Source: Gillisia sp. CAL575 (GTDB lineage: Bacteria > Bacteroidota > Bacteroidia > Flavobacteriales > Flavobacteriaceae). From it: a DNA stretch of 64,000 nucleotides. A program made the position numbers and the translations under genes. The notes below the pieces were generated by a model that was given only the letters and a program-made list of their open reading frames with translations, had not been told where the DNA came from and made no database searches. Of the stretch, positions 1 through 8,416 are shown piece after piece. Positions within the stretch are counted from its first letter, which is position 1; each line of letters begins with the position of its first letter. Location: contig NZ_APHJ01000026.1 of the NCBI RefSeq assembly GCF_000403785.1, positions 1 through 64,000 of the forward strand, in the 5' to 3' direction.

Positions 1-12
1 CTAGAGGCATTG

Positions 13-396
13 TTACTGACAGATCTCTTTTAAAAAAGCAGCAAACTCACTAGTTATCCTAGTTCCTTTTGCCACTAAACTCCAATCCCTTGTAACTACT
101 TTGCCGGTAGCCTCATTGAGCCATCTGCGTCGGGTTATGTGTAAAAAAACATTCTTTCCTCGTATGGGAAAATCCTGAACAGTAGCCTCTGTGAAGAAAC
201 CTTTAGACTGAAGCTTGATCCCGATAAATTCCTTTGGAACCTCATTGAGTTCGATAAAATAGAAGTGTAGCTCTTCACCCTTGATCTCGTGCTTGGTCAG
301 ATCAAAATAGGTTACAAGTACTTCGGGAAGCAATAAATTGGCTATCGCTAATAAGGTATCTGAGGGCATGGAAATTTTAAAGCAAAGTTCTCCCAT
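13..396 (-). CDS. ISAon1-type transposase, N-terminal protein
   Basis: This 127-aa protein resembles the N-terminal region protein of ISAon1-type insertion sequences of Bacteroidota. Recognisable stretches are LLPEVLVTYFDL near the start, the central QDFPIRGKNVFLHITRRRW block, and RDWSLVAKGTRITSEFAAFLKEI at the end. In these elements the catalytic DDE half is a separate downstream reading frame; here it would lie beyond the left edge, so the element is only partly visible. I could not place its terminal repeats. It may be an intact insertion sequence or a fragment. Family recognition is from memory of the motif pattern. Confidence 0.75.
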   Translation of the reverse strand: MGELCFKISMPSDTLLAIANLLLPEVLVTYFDLTKHEIKGEELHFYFIELNEVPKEFIGIKLQSKGFFTEATVQDFPIRGKNVFLHITRRRWLNEATGKVVTRDWSLVAKGTRITSEFAAFLKEICQ

Positions 397-531
397 TTTC
401 TATTACCCCACAAGTTTTTGTATTGACCCAGTTTTTGTGACTTCATCCTAGTTGTTAAATACCCTAGACGTAAAACAAAGGATTTCTAAATAGTGGAGAA
501 AAGATGTTTGGGATTAAATTTCACCTAAACA

Positions 532-702
532 TCATTCTTCTATCAAATCATAATACCATTCCTTAGCATTTATAATGGCTTGCTCCAATGATTCACCTTC
601 TATATATTTTCCTTTGATTATCAACGATTCTATGATTTCGAATACCCTTTCCTTAATTATCGGATCCAGTGAATCTAATTCTTTTGTGAAGTGTTTATAC
701 AT
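532..702 (-). CDS. 56-aa hypothetical protein
   Basis: An ATG at 702 opens a 56-residue frame ending in TGA at 532. The protein is highly charged, begins MYKHFTKELDSLDP and ends EWYYDLIEE, with a predicted helical middle and no signal peptide or cysteine. It lies 57 bp downstream of the SulP gene on the same strand and may be its last operon member. I do not recognise a family. The codon pattern looks coding rather than random, but the evidence is modest. Confidence 0.5.
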   Translation of the reverse strand: MYKHFTKELDSLDPIIKERVFEIIESLIIKGKYIEGESLEQAIINAKEWYYDLIEE

Positions 703-759
703 TTCAATTTCTGTTTATACTGCATTTTATTATGTTCAATTTATTTTGAATTAAATCTT

Positions 760-2439
760 TCAAGATTTATTATTTTCTTTTAAGAGATATCTAGCTCTTT
801 CTATCGCTATTTTGATATTGTCAGTAATATTATGTTTACCAATTAAAGAATATGCATCTGCTTTTAGAAGCTCTTTCTTAACCTTTCGGTTTGCACCAGA
901 GATTATTATTTGTGTCTTATTTTCTTTGAATTGAAGACAAATTTCTTTTAGCCTGTTCATTCCTGATGCATCTATAAATGGAACATTTCTCATTCTTAAA
1001 ACAAGCACTTCAGTTTTAAAATTTAAATCGGTGATTACTTCCTGAAATTTTTGGGACGCTCCAAAAAATAAAGGACCATTAATCTCATACATTAATATTC
1101 CTTTAGGAATTCCTGGAATTTCTTCTTCAAATAATTTCTCTTTATAAATTTCATTATATTTTAATAAATGCGCAGTATTCTCAAATGTCGTTTCCTCACT
1201 CATTCGTTTCATAAATATAAAGCTGGAAAGGATCATCCCAATTTCTATGGCTAATATCAAATCAAAGAATACAGTAAGAAAAAATGTGGTTAAAAGTACA
1301 ATTACATCCAATCTATTGCTTTTCAATAAGGAAAAAAAGTGATGCCATTCTCCCATATGCCATGCTACCACGACTAATATTCCGGCTAAACAAGAGAGCG
1401 GAATTAATTTAGCTACCGGAGCAAATAATAGCATTATTAACAAAAGAACAATCGCATGAATAATACCTGCGATTGGAGTTCTTCCTCCATTTTTAATATT
1501 TGTGGCTGTTCTTGCAATTGCGCCAGTGGCAGGAATACCACCAAATAATCCAGAAAAAATATTTGCAGTTCCCTGAGCTATCAACTCCATGTTAGATCGG
1601 TGTCGCCCTCCCGTCATCCCATCCGCTACAACAGCCGAAAGTAGGGATTCAATACTTCCCAAGAGTGCAATAGCAATTGCAGGCTGAATTAATTGTTGAA
1701 TAATGGCGAAATTTATATTAGGGATTTCAGGAAGAGAAATGCTGTTCGGGATTTCTCCAAACCTACTTTCTATGGTGTCTACAGGTAAATTAAAATAATA
1801 GACTACTACGGTACTAATTACTATAGCAACAATAGACCCCGGGATCTTTGGACTAATTTTGCTGAATTTTAATGAAATAATCACTGTGGCTATCGCGATG
1901 CTGAACGCTTGCCAGTTTACTTTTAAAAAATTACTTGTATAGGTTTCCCATTTATCAATAAAATCTACTGGAACTTCTCCCATATTTAACCCAAAGAAGT
2001 CTTTGATTTGTGATGAAAAGATAATTACTGCAATTCCGCTGGTGAATCCTACAATGAGAGGGTAGGGGATAAATTTTAAATAATTTCCCATCCGGGCTAA
2101 ACCAAAACCAATAATTATAAATCCAGCCATAAAGGTTGCAATGGTAAGTCCTCCAATTCCATGTTCCTGAACAATTCCATAAATAATTATAATGAAAGCG
2201 CCTGTAGGACCTCCAATTTGTACACGGCTACCACTAAGTAGAGAGATTGTGATTCCGGCTATTACCGCTGTTATTAATCCTTTTTCTGGCGATACCCCAG
2301 ATGCGATTGCAAAAGCTATAGCGAGAGGTAATGCCACAATGCCAACTATAATTCCGGATAAAATATCATTGGATAGCTGTTTTTTTGTAATACCTTCTTT
2401 AAGCAGCGTAAATAGCTTCGGGGTGAATTCTGTTTTCAT
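760..2439 (-). CDS. SulP-family anion transporter with STAS domain
   Basis: A 559-aa inner-membrane protein of the SulP (SLC26) family. The N-terminal about 410 residues form the hydrophobic transport core, with the family-type segments GIIVGIVALPLAIAFAIASG near residue 30 and a GGRHRSNMELIAQGTAN loop near 275. The C-terminal about 110 residues are a cytoplasmic STAS domain (VPFIDASGMNRLKE). SulP proteins carry sulfate, bicarbonate or other anions; the substrate cannot be read from sequence. It sits 42 bp after a DUF983 gene in a minus-strand series that begins at pckA. Given the sulfur-oxidation genes nearby, sulfate export or bicarbonate supply to PEP carboxykinase are both guesses. Confidence 0.9.
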   Translation of the reverse strand: MKTEFTPKLFTLLKEGITKKQLSNDILSGIIVGIVALPLAIAFAIASGVSPEKGLITAVIAGITISLLSGSRVQIGGPTGAFIIIIYGIVQEHGIGGLTIATFMAGFIIIGFGLARMGNYLKFIPYPLIVGFTSGIAVIIFSSQIKDFFGLNMGEVPVDFIDKWETYTSNFLKVNWQAFSIAIATVIISLKFSKISPKIPGSIVAIVISTVVVYYFNLPVDTIESRFGEIPNSISLPEIPNINFAIIQQLIQPAIAIALLGSIESLLSAVVADGMTGGRHRSNMELIAQGTANIFSGLFGGIPATGAIARTATNIKNGGRTPIAGIIHAIVLLLIMLLFAPVAKLIPLSCLAGILVVVAWHMGEWHHFFSLLKSNRLDVIVLLTTFFLTVFFDLILAIEIGMILSSFIFMKRMSEETTFENTAHLLKYNEIYKEKLFEEEIPGIPKGILMYEINGPLFFGASQKFQEVITDLNFKTEVLVLRMRNVPFIDASGMNRLKEICLQFKENKTQIIISGANRKVKKELLKADAYSLIGKHNITDNIKIAIERARYLLKENNKS

Positions 2440-2481
2440 TTTATGCTAATGTTATTGTAGAATTTCCATTTCTCTAGATTG

Positions 2482-2859
2482 TTAAAAATGTTTATTAAAA
2501 TCGACATGCATATTTAATAAAATTGCTCTGGTGAAACGCATTAATGGAATTTGAAACAATAAAGATAGAACGACGATCCCAGGGTAAAGAACTGTGAAAA
2601 ACATGTGAAGACTTTTTAAGGAGAATCCAAGAATTATCAATGGAATAAAAACTACAAGTACTATTGGATAGCTTATCCATAAGGCAGCAGTGTAAAAACC
2701 GGGTTCTACATTATAGCTGAGGTTACAATTACTGCATTCTTCAGGCATATCGAGAATTTGCTTGTAAACAATCCAGCCTGTATTTATAAATAAATCTCCT
2801 TTCTGGCAGCGAGGACATTTTAAATTTATAATACTATATAGTTTGGTGCCTTTCGTCAT
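2482..2859 (-). CDS. DUF983 membrane protein
   Basis: A 125-aa protein matching the DUF983 pattern. Two cysteine pairs, CPRC at about residues 15-18 and CSNC at about 42-45, should form a zinc ribbon and precede two hydrophobic segments (about 60-80 and 85-105). Function is unknown; the family is common in Bacteroidota and Alphaproteobacteria, sometimes near respiratory genes. It lies between the Icd-like gene and the SulP gene on the same strand with short gaps, so cotranscription is likely. Confidence 0.85.
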   Translation of the reverse strand: MTKGTKLYSIINLKCPRCQKGDLFINTGWIVYKQILDMPEECSNCNLSYNVEPGFYTAALWISYPIVLVVFIPLIILGFSLKSLHMFFTVLYPGIVVLSLLFQIPLMRFTRAILLNMHVDFNKHF

Positions 2860-2943
2860 AATTTTCTTATTGCAATATTAAGCTTTGAGGAAAATTTATT
2901 ACTCTAAGCTTTAGGATTTCAGGGTTTAAATCCATTAAATAAA

Positions 2944-4140
2944 TCACATATTATATATTATTTCCTTTCCAAACTGGGAGCATTTTAATGCTGTTGTTCT
3001 TACTGTTGACCTCTTAAGATCAGAGCTTAATGTATTTTTGGCTATAGCACCCTCAAATCCTTTCAGAATAAAATTTGCTGCTTCAAACCATCCCATATAT
3101 TCTAACATCATTACTCCTGACAGAATTTGCGAAGAAGGATTTTCTTTTTCTGAAGCTGTATTTCTAAGAGCTGTTGCACTACGAACTTCAAATATTGCTA
3201 CACCAGTTTCATAATTAATATTAGCGCTGGGAGTAAAACTATTGCCATTAACAAGCTGTGTTAAGGCATCAGAGATGATATTTTCATTTGAATTTGGCGT
3301 TAAAATAACATCATATTGTAACGGTTCTAAAATAAATTCTTTCAGAAAAATATCAGCTTGAACATCCTTGATTATTATTTGGTAATTTTCTTTTTTAATC
3401 ACCATCCAGGATCCAAATTTATAAGATATAGCACCAAATTCTGCTTTTGCTAGCTGATATGCGGTATCTCTGAATTCAACATTACTGAATTCTATATTAT
3501 CTGTATTATTTACAATTGTTACAGAATGTCTATTATTTTCAATCGCATATTTTATCGCTGCTCTAATAATTCTTTGTGCAATTAATTTGGAGACAGCTTT
3601 CCCCGCTACTAAATTAGTAGGTGAGCTATAGTTGATTTCTTTTTTGAAATTACTTGTATTTGGCAATGCATTAAAGCATTCGTTCGCTTCCATGAATCTC
3701 TCAGTATTTTCATGGAATAATACTATATCTAATAGTTCAGAATTTTTTGCAAGGAAACTGGAATCCTTATAAAATTTTATAGGAATAACATGTGCAAAAA
3801 GCTCAAGTTCTTGTATAAGAGCAAGGTTAATAGATCTTGTTTTTCCAGCAATGATTGTATTTAATGGACCTTTAAGAATAACTAAGTGTTCCTTAATATT
3901 TTCCAGGGTTCTTATTGGTAAGCATTCTCCTTTTTTAGAAAATGCTTTCTCCCCGGCATAAACCTGTTTCCAAAATATTTTTCTTTCCCCTCCGTATGCT
4001 ATCTCAATAGCAGTATCAATTACATCTTTAGTTGCTTTCCAAATACTCTGGCCAGCACCGTCTCCTTCTATGTACGGAATAATTGGAAACGGAGGAACTT
4101 TTAATTTTTTATTTTCAAAGATGATTTTTTCTCTAATCAT
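2944..4140 (-). CDS. Isocitrate dehydrogenase-like protein lacking catalytic residues
   Basis: The 398-aa protein aligns end to end with homodimeric NADP-isocitrate dehydrogenase (E. coli Icd type): IPYIEGDGAG at 21, AGEKAF at 62, LKGPLNT at 89, RSINLAL at 102, and a matching C-terminus (MMLEYMGW, KGFEGAIAKNT). The functional residues are replaced, though. By my hand alignment Arg119, Arg129 and Arg153 of E. coli become Ile109, Ile119 and His143; Tyr160 becomes Met150; catalytic Lys230 becomes Asn212; metal ligand Asp307 becomes Asn287; and the HGTAP cofactor loop reads RSATA at 320-324. Asp283 and Asp311 equivalents (263, 291) remain. The frame is open, so this looks like a maintained pseudoenzyme or a repurposed enzyme. 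It lies 3 bp after a 71-aa gene and downstream of pckA. Confidence 0.85.
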   Translation of the reverse strand: MIREKIIFENKKLKVPPFPIIPYIEGDGAGQSIWKATKDVIDTAIEIAYGGERKIFWKQVYAGEKAFSKKGECLPIRTLENIKEHLVILKGPLNTIIAGKTRSINLALIQELELFAHVIPIKFYKDSSFLAKNSELLDIVLFHENTERFMEANECFNALPNTSNFKKEINYSSPTNLVAGKAVSKLIAQRIIRAAIKYAIENNRHSVTIVNNTDNIEFSNVEFRDTAYQLAKAEFGAISYKFGSWMVIKKENYQIIIKDVQADIFLKEFILEPLQYDVILTPNSNENIISDALTQLVNGNSFTPSANINYETGVAIFEVRSATALRNTASEKENPSSQILSGVMMLEYMGWFEAANFILKGFEGAIAKNTLSSDLKRSTVRTTALKCSQFGKEIIYNM

Positions 4141-4143
4141 GTT

Positions 4144-4359
4144 TTATTCTTCTAATTTTCTTGCTTTTTTTAGAATGGATTTAATCGTTGTTTCCCAACA
4201 ATTTTTTCTGCTCAATATATTTTTCAGCATTTTCACATAGTAACTACGGTATACTTCATCTTCAAGAAGAGTATGCACATCTACATTCGTAAATCCAAGC
4301 CGCTTTAATTTTTCAATAGCCAAATTGTTTAATGTTCTTTCTCTATATGAATTGCTCAT
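4144..4359 (-). CDS. 71-aa hypothetical protein between pckA and icd-like gene
   Basis: A small soluble, basic and helical protein (NNLAIEKLKRLGFTNVDVHTLL near residue 11, then DEVYRSYYVKMLKNIL). It has one cysteine and no signal peptide. It is 41 bp downstream of pckA and only 3 bp upstream of the Icd-like gene, so it is almost certainly translated from the same message. I do not recognise a named domain. It could be a partner of either neighbour, but that is inference from position alone. Confidence 0.7.
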   Translation of the reverse strand: MSNSYRERTLNNLAIEKLKRLGFTNVDVHTLLEDEVYRSYYVKMLKNILSRKNCWETTIKSILKKARKLEE

Positions 4360-4400
4360 AAGAATGTATTAATATTCTAGAATGTAAAACAGTAGTAACT

Positions 4401-6008
4401 TTAAAGACTATGACTTTTAATACTCGGTCCACCTTTTAAAATTTCAGCATTAGCAAATTCAGAATATTTCTTAAAGTTGGTTTTAAACATCGAAGCAAGA
4501 TTTTCTGCAATTGCATCATATCTATATTTATCAATCCAAGTATTTCTTGGATCTAATATTTCTGTAGGTACGTTTGGACACGAAGAAGGTATTGCGAGTC
4601 CGAAATAATCATCTTCATTATATTCGGCATTTTCTAGTTTCCCTTCTAAAACAGAACTTATCATTGCTCGGGTATAACTCAATTTAATGCGTTCTCCAAC
4701 TATATATTCTCCACCAGACCAACCAGTATTAATTAGCCAAACTTTTACATTATGTTCTTTTATCTTATTTCCCAATATTTCTGCATATTCAGTAGGATGA
4801 AGGGGTAAAAAGGGTTCACCAAAACAGGCAGAGAAAGTCGCTTGTGGTTCATTTATTCCTGCCTCTGTTCCGGCAACCTTTGCGGTATAGCCTGATATGA
4901 AATGATACATAGCTTGACCTGGAGTTAATTTTGAAATAGGGGGTAAAATTCCAAAAGCATCACAGGTAAGAAAGAATATGTTTTTTGGTATATCTCCAAT
5001 TGAGGGAACAATAGCATTATTAATAAAATGGAGAGGATATGCTGCCCTGGTGTTTTCCGTAATGCTGGTATTAGAATAATCTACTTTATTGGTTCCAGGA
5101 TAGAACTCCACGTTCTCGAGTAAGGTTCCTTTTTTTATCGCATTAAATATTTGAGGTTCCTTTTCTTGGGTGAGGTTTACACATTTAGCATAACAGCCAC
5201 CTTCAAAATTAAAAATTTTGGTGTCGTCCCAGCCATGTTCGTCATCTCCAATAAGTTCTCTTTCTGGATCTGCGGAGAGAGTTGTTTTTCCAGTGCCAGA
5301 AAGTCCGAAAAATATAGCTGTATCTTTTTTAGCACTACTATTAGCAGAACAATGCATAGGAAGAACTTTTCTTTCTTTTGGTAAAATAAAATTCAAAATT
5401 GTAAACACACTCTTTTTAATCTCTCCAGTATAGGCACTTCCACCGATTAAGATTTTTTTACGTTTAAAATTTATGATTGTAAAATTTGACTGTCGTGTGC
5501 CATCTATCTCAGGATTAGCATAAAAACCCGATGCAACAATTATTTCCCAATCTGGAACAAAATTTTCAAGTTCAGGTTTTGTAGGTCTTAGAAAAAGATT
5601 ATTAGCAAAAAGATTTTGCCAAGGAGTTTCAGTGACTATTTTAAGATTTAATCTATATTCATTAGAGGCACAGACGTAAGAATCCCGGATATAAACATCC
5701 TTATTTTCGAGGTAAGAAATGACTTTTCTATAAAGATTTTCGAAAACTTCAGTCTCAAGAGGCTGGTTTACATCACCCCACCAAATAGTATCTTTTGTGA
5801 TTTCGTCTTTTACAATAAATTTATCCTTTGGGGAGCGTCCAGTATAAGTTCCTGTATTTACTGCTAAAGCCCCAGATTCGGTTATTAAACCTTGATTTAA
5901 TTTAAGTGTTTTTTCTATTAGGATCTCGGGGGGTAGATTATAAAATATATGTTTATCTCTTAGAGATTTTAAAGCATTACTTTTTGTTGATTTATCTAAA
6001 ATACTCAT
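4401..6008 (-). CDS. pckA: Phosphoenolpyruvate carboxykinase (ATP)
   Basis: A 535-aa ATP-dependent PEP carboxykinase, which interconverts oxaloacetate + ATP and PEP + CO2 + ADP in the cytosol. Visible hallmarks are the substrate-binding arginine in TGRSPKDKF (Arg58), the GGSAYTGEIKKS metal/substrate segment near 189-200, LPMHCSAN with the metal-binding histidine at 219, the P-loop GLSGTGKT at 235-242, and LIGDDEHGW at 252-260. Length is normal, and unlike its Icd-like neighbour it appears catalytically complete. It is the first gene of the minus-strand series and faces a crp/fnr-type gene across a promoter region holding a perfect FNR-type box. Confidence 0.97.
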   Translation of the reverse strand: MSILDKSTKSNALKSLRDKHIFYNLPPEILIEKTLKLNQGLITESGALAVNTGTYTGRSPKDKFIVKDEITKDTIWWGDVNQPLETEVFENLYRKVISYLENKDVYIRDSYVCASNEYRLNLKIVTETPWQNLFANNLFLRPTKPELENFVPDWEIIVASGFYANPEIDGTRQSNFTIINFKRKKILIGGSAYTGEIKKSVFTILNFILPKERKVLPMHCSANSSAKKDTAIFFGLSGTGKTTLSADPERELIGDDEHGWDDTKIFNFEGGCYAKCVNLTQEKEPQIFNAIKKGTLLENVEFYPGTNKVDYSNTSITENTRAAYPLHFINNAIVPSIGDIPKNIFFLTCDAFGILPPISKLTPGQAMYHFISGYTAKVAGTEAGINEPQATFSACFGEPFLPLHPTEYAEILGNKIKEHNVKVWLINTGWSGGEYIVGERIKLSYTRAMISSVLEGKLENAEYNEDDYFGLAIPSSCPNVPTEILDPRNTWIDKYRYDAIAENLASMFKTNFKKYSEFANAEILKGGPSIKSHSL

Positions 6009-6026
6009 AGTATGTTTTTTTCAAGT

Positions 6027-6034
6027 CAAAAGTA
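6027..6034 (-). promoter_or_regulatory. Predicted -7 element of pckA
   Basis: On the minus strand this reads TACTTTTG, matching the Bacteroidota TAnnTTTG consensus, 19 bp before the pckA start codon. No good -33 TTTG is present at the usual distance, which fits an activator-dependent promoter. The FNR-type dyad centre lies about 60 bp upstream of the inferred start site. Confidence 0.55.
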
Positions 6035-6078
6035 AGGTTAGGTATATTCTAAATTCTTGATACATATTTGATAAAAAC

Positions 6079-6092
6079 TTGATCTTGATCAA
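6079..6092. promoter_or_regulatory. Perfect FNR-type operator between pckA and crp/fnr gene
   Basis: TTGATCTTGATCAA matches the canonical FNR/Crp-like consensus TTGAT-N4-ATCAA without mismatch. It is centred about 60 bp upstream of the inferred pckA start site and roughly 47 bp upstream of that of the divergent crp/fnr-type gene. Which protein binds cannot be told from sequence; the adjacent regulator is the obvious candidate, implying autoregulation. Confidence 0.75.
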
Positions 6093-6100
6093 GTTTTCTA

Positions 6101-6129
6101 TTGATAGCAGAGATCTTTATTTACCTTTG
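6101..6129 (+). promoter_or_regulatory. Predicted promoter of crp/fnr-type gene
   Basis: TTG at 6101-6103, an 18-bp spacer, then TACCTTTG at 6122-6129, a clear Bacteroidota -33/-7 pair. It would start transcription near 6133, so the upstream TTG at 6101 cannot be the start codon and ATG 6152 is preferred. Confidence 0.65.
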
Positions 6130-6151
6130 GTTAGAACGAAATTTATTTAAA

Positions 6152-6856
6152 ATGTCAGAAAGTATAGGTTTTCCTATCGATGATTATCATTTTAAGAGCC
6201 ATTCTATTTTTGAAGAATTACCTAAGGAGGATCAAAATTTTATAAAGTCGGTAATGCTCCTGAAAAAATATAGTAAAGGAGATATGGTTTTTATAGAAGG
6301 ATCTTATCCTTCCGGAATATTTTACCTAATTGAAGGAAAGATAAAAAAGTTTAAAGTAGATAAGGATGGTCGGGAACATATAATTTATATATGCAATACT
6401 GGTGAGCTCTTGGGATATCCTGCATTATTAAGCGAAGAAACATTTTCAGATTCAGCTATGGCTTTAGAGGATATAAAAGTAGGATTTATTCCCGGCAATA
6501 AATTTCTGGAATTACTTGAGAAATCTAAAGTTCTATCCAGTAAACTTCTAAAAAATTTAAGCCATGAATTTGCTGTTCTTGAAAACAACATACTAAGTAT
6601 AGCTCATAAAACGGTAAGAGAGAGACTTGCACTTACATTACTTATTTTAAGAGATAAATTTAAAGCAAGTGAGAAGCCCAATGAAATTGTTGAAATTACC
6701 CTTACCCGCGAGGATCTGGCAAATATTCTAGGAACCGCTGTTGAAACACTAGTACGATTTTTAAGAGAATTTAAAAATGAGGATATTATAGAAACTAAGG
6801 GCAGAACTATTCGTATTTTGAAAGCTCACAAGTTAGTTGAAATCGCAAATATTTAG
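6152..6856 (+). CDS. Crp/Fnr-family transcriptional regulator
   Basis: A 234-aa regulator with an N-terminal cyclic-nucleotide-binding-type barrel (about residues 15-130: KGDMVFIEGSYPSGIFYLIEGKIKKF) and a C-terminal winged helix (LTREDLANILGTAVETLVRFLREF). The recognition helix has Glu and Arg spaced as in FNR (E-T-L-V-R), consistent with a TTGAT half-site. It lacks the N-terminal cysteine cluster of FNR, with a single Cys near residue 84, so direct iron-sulfur oxygen sensing is unlikely. I start at ATG 6152 because a promoter -7 element lies at 6122-6129. It is divergent from pckA across the FNR-type box. Confidence 0.88.
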   Translation: MSESIGFPIDDYHFKSHSIFEELPKEDQNFIKSVMLLKKYSKGDMVFIEGSYPSGIFYLIEGKIKKFKVDKDGREHIIYICNTGELLGYPALLSEETFSDSAMALEDIKVGFIPGNKFLELLEKSKVLSSKLLKNLSHEFAVLENNILSIAHKTVRERLALTLLILRDKFKASEKPNEIVEITLTREDLANILGTAVETLVRFLREFKNEDIIETKGRTIRILKAHKLVEIANI

Positions 6857-7066
6857 CGAGAATCTAATTAACTTAGTTTTTTGAATGTATTATTTCAGAG
6901 GTGGAAAGTATATTTATTAGACAAAATTTTTAAGCGGTCTTATTGTATTTATGAATTTTCAAATTTCACCAAGCTCTTGTTGTATTTCTTTTATATAAAA
7001 ATTCATTAATGGGGAATTATTAAAATCCCTCTTTAAAATAGGATAGCTTGATATCGCAGGTGTGTT

Positions 7067-8416
7067 CTAAAAATTATAATTCAAAATTACATCTAAATGA
7101 AATAGATCAGTTTTATTTAAATAGAAATTTGGATTGTCTGGGAAATCCCCGCTTGCAAACTTACTTACCAATAATAATTCTGGTTTGAAATTTTTCCATT
7201 TTTTGATATCGAAGAACAGATCTAAGTTGATGTGTGTATAATCTGGAACAGCATATTTATTAAGAATAGGATCTAAAACTGAAGGTTTCCATTGATGCCC
7301 TAAACTTATAATCGATATTAAATTTAATTTGTCTTTGCCAATTGGAAGTGTATTAGTATAATAGACAACCAACGCATGATTATCTCCAGTTCCTTCACTG
7401 CGCTCTCTTTTTTGAAAACTGAATAGAAATTCTCTACCCCATTCCCTTGGAAAAACAAACTGACCTTTTTTAGGGATTCGGTTGTACGATAATGAAAGAG
7501 AAGAGTTGCTCCAATCGTAGGCTGCTTTTATACCAAAATTATCAGAAGAGTTGCTCTGAAAATAACTTAGGGAATCAATTGCATTTCCACCATTATTTAT
7601 TCTATTTTGATGCAACCATTCCGCTTCAATATTGAAACTTTTTGAAACTTGATATTTAGGTTTTAAATACAGGGTATTAGAGACATTGTCTGTATAATAA
7701 TTCCAGAATTCTACAGAAGTATTTTGAGTAATTTTAAAATCTGCATTGATGATAGCTAAATAATCTGAATCGGTATTCCCTCCATATAAACTCGGCTTTC
7801 CATTTTTATTTCTTCCGGAACCATAAGTTCCTATACTCTGCCCTATTGAATAAAATTCTCCTGTAGATCTTGGTGCAATTTGATTAAATATACCTGCTTG
7901 TATTTTATTTGTTTTGGGGCTGCTATAAGCATACCAAAGACCTTGAGCTAAAGTAGGAATCATACGTCCATCCTGTGGATTTACTAAAGGAGATATAATT
8001 TTCATTCTACCTACAGTAAATTCGTGCTGGGTAGTCTTGTAATTGGCATATAGTTCGCCTAAAACGAAAATATTTTTATTATCTAAATTTATTCGGTCAA
8101 ACAAACCTTCTTCATACCGGCTTAATTGTCCAGTTGATATATCAGGAATCCTAAGATCTTGTATATTTAAATTATTGGAATTATATACTGCTCCTCCAAA
8201 GGTTAACTTTTCTTTGAGTTTGAGTTCATATTTAATATGGCCTCCGGTAGCCAAAGCGGTAAAGTCCTTAAGCTCCCCTTTATTATAAGTATTCATATAG
8301 TAAGATCTCAATTGTCCTGAAAATTTCCCCTTTACAATTGATTCTTCGGATTCTTGAGCGAAACTTAAGAATGGAAAAAGTAAAAATAAATAACCTAAAT
8401 TTTTAAAATTCATCAT
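7067..8416 (-). CDS. OprD-like outer-membrane porin
   Basis: A 449-aa protein with a signal peptide (MMNFKNLGYLFLLFPFLSFAQ) followed by a beta-barrel pattern of alternating hydrophobic strands ending in Phe (LDVILNYNF), as expected of an outer-membrane porin. Segments such as ELYANYKTTQHEFTVGRMKI and DGRMIPTLAQGLWYAYSS resemble OprD-type porins. Its start overlaps the stop of the TsdA-like cytochrome gene by 4 bp, so the two are translationally coupled. I infer that it admits the cytochrome's substrate (thiosulfate or tetrathionate) or releases product. Confidence 0.75.
   Translation of the reverse strand: MMNFKNLGYLFLLFPFLSFAQESEESIVKGKFSGQLRSYYMNTYNKGELKDFTALATGGHIKYELKLKEKLTFGGAVYNSNNLNIQDLRIPDISTGQLSRYEEGLFDRINLDNKNIFVLGELYANYKTTQHEFTVGRMKIISPLVNPQDGRMIPTLAQGLWYAYSSPKTNKIQAGIFNQIAPRSTGEFYSIGQSIGTYGSGRNKNGKPSLYGGNTDSDYLAIINADFKITQNTSVEFWNYYTDNVSNTLYLKPKYQVSKSFNIEAEWLHQNRINNGGNAIDSLSYFQSNSSDNFGIKAAYDWSNSSLSLSYNRIPKKGQFVFPREWGREFLFSFQKRERSEGTGDNHALVVYYTNTLPIGKDKLNLISIISLGHQWKPSVLDPILNKYAVPDYTHINLDLFFDIKKWKNFKPELLLVSKFASGDFPDNPNFYLNKTDLFHLDVILNYNF

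Noticed and set aside
2495-2680. Minus-strand 61-aa frame inside the DUF983 gene
   Set aside because: It is a different-frame shadow of DUF983; the DUF983 product has recognisable cysteine pairs and membrane segments.
6101-6151. N-terminal extension of the Crp/Fnr protein from TTG 6101
   Set aside because: The region contains a good -33/-7 promoter; ATG 6152 gives the family's usual start.
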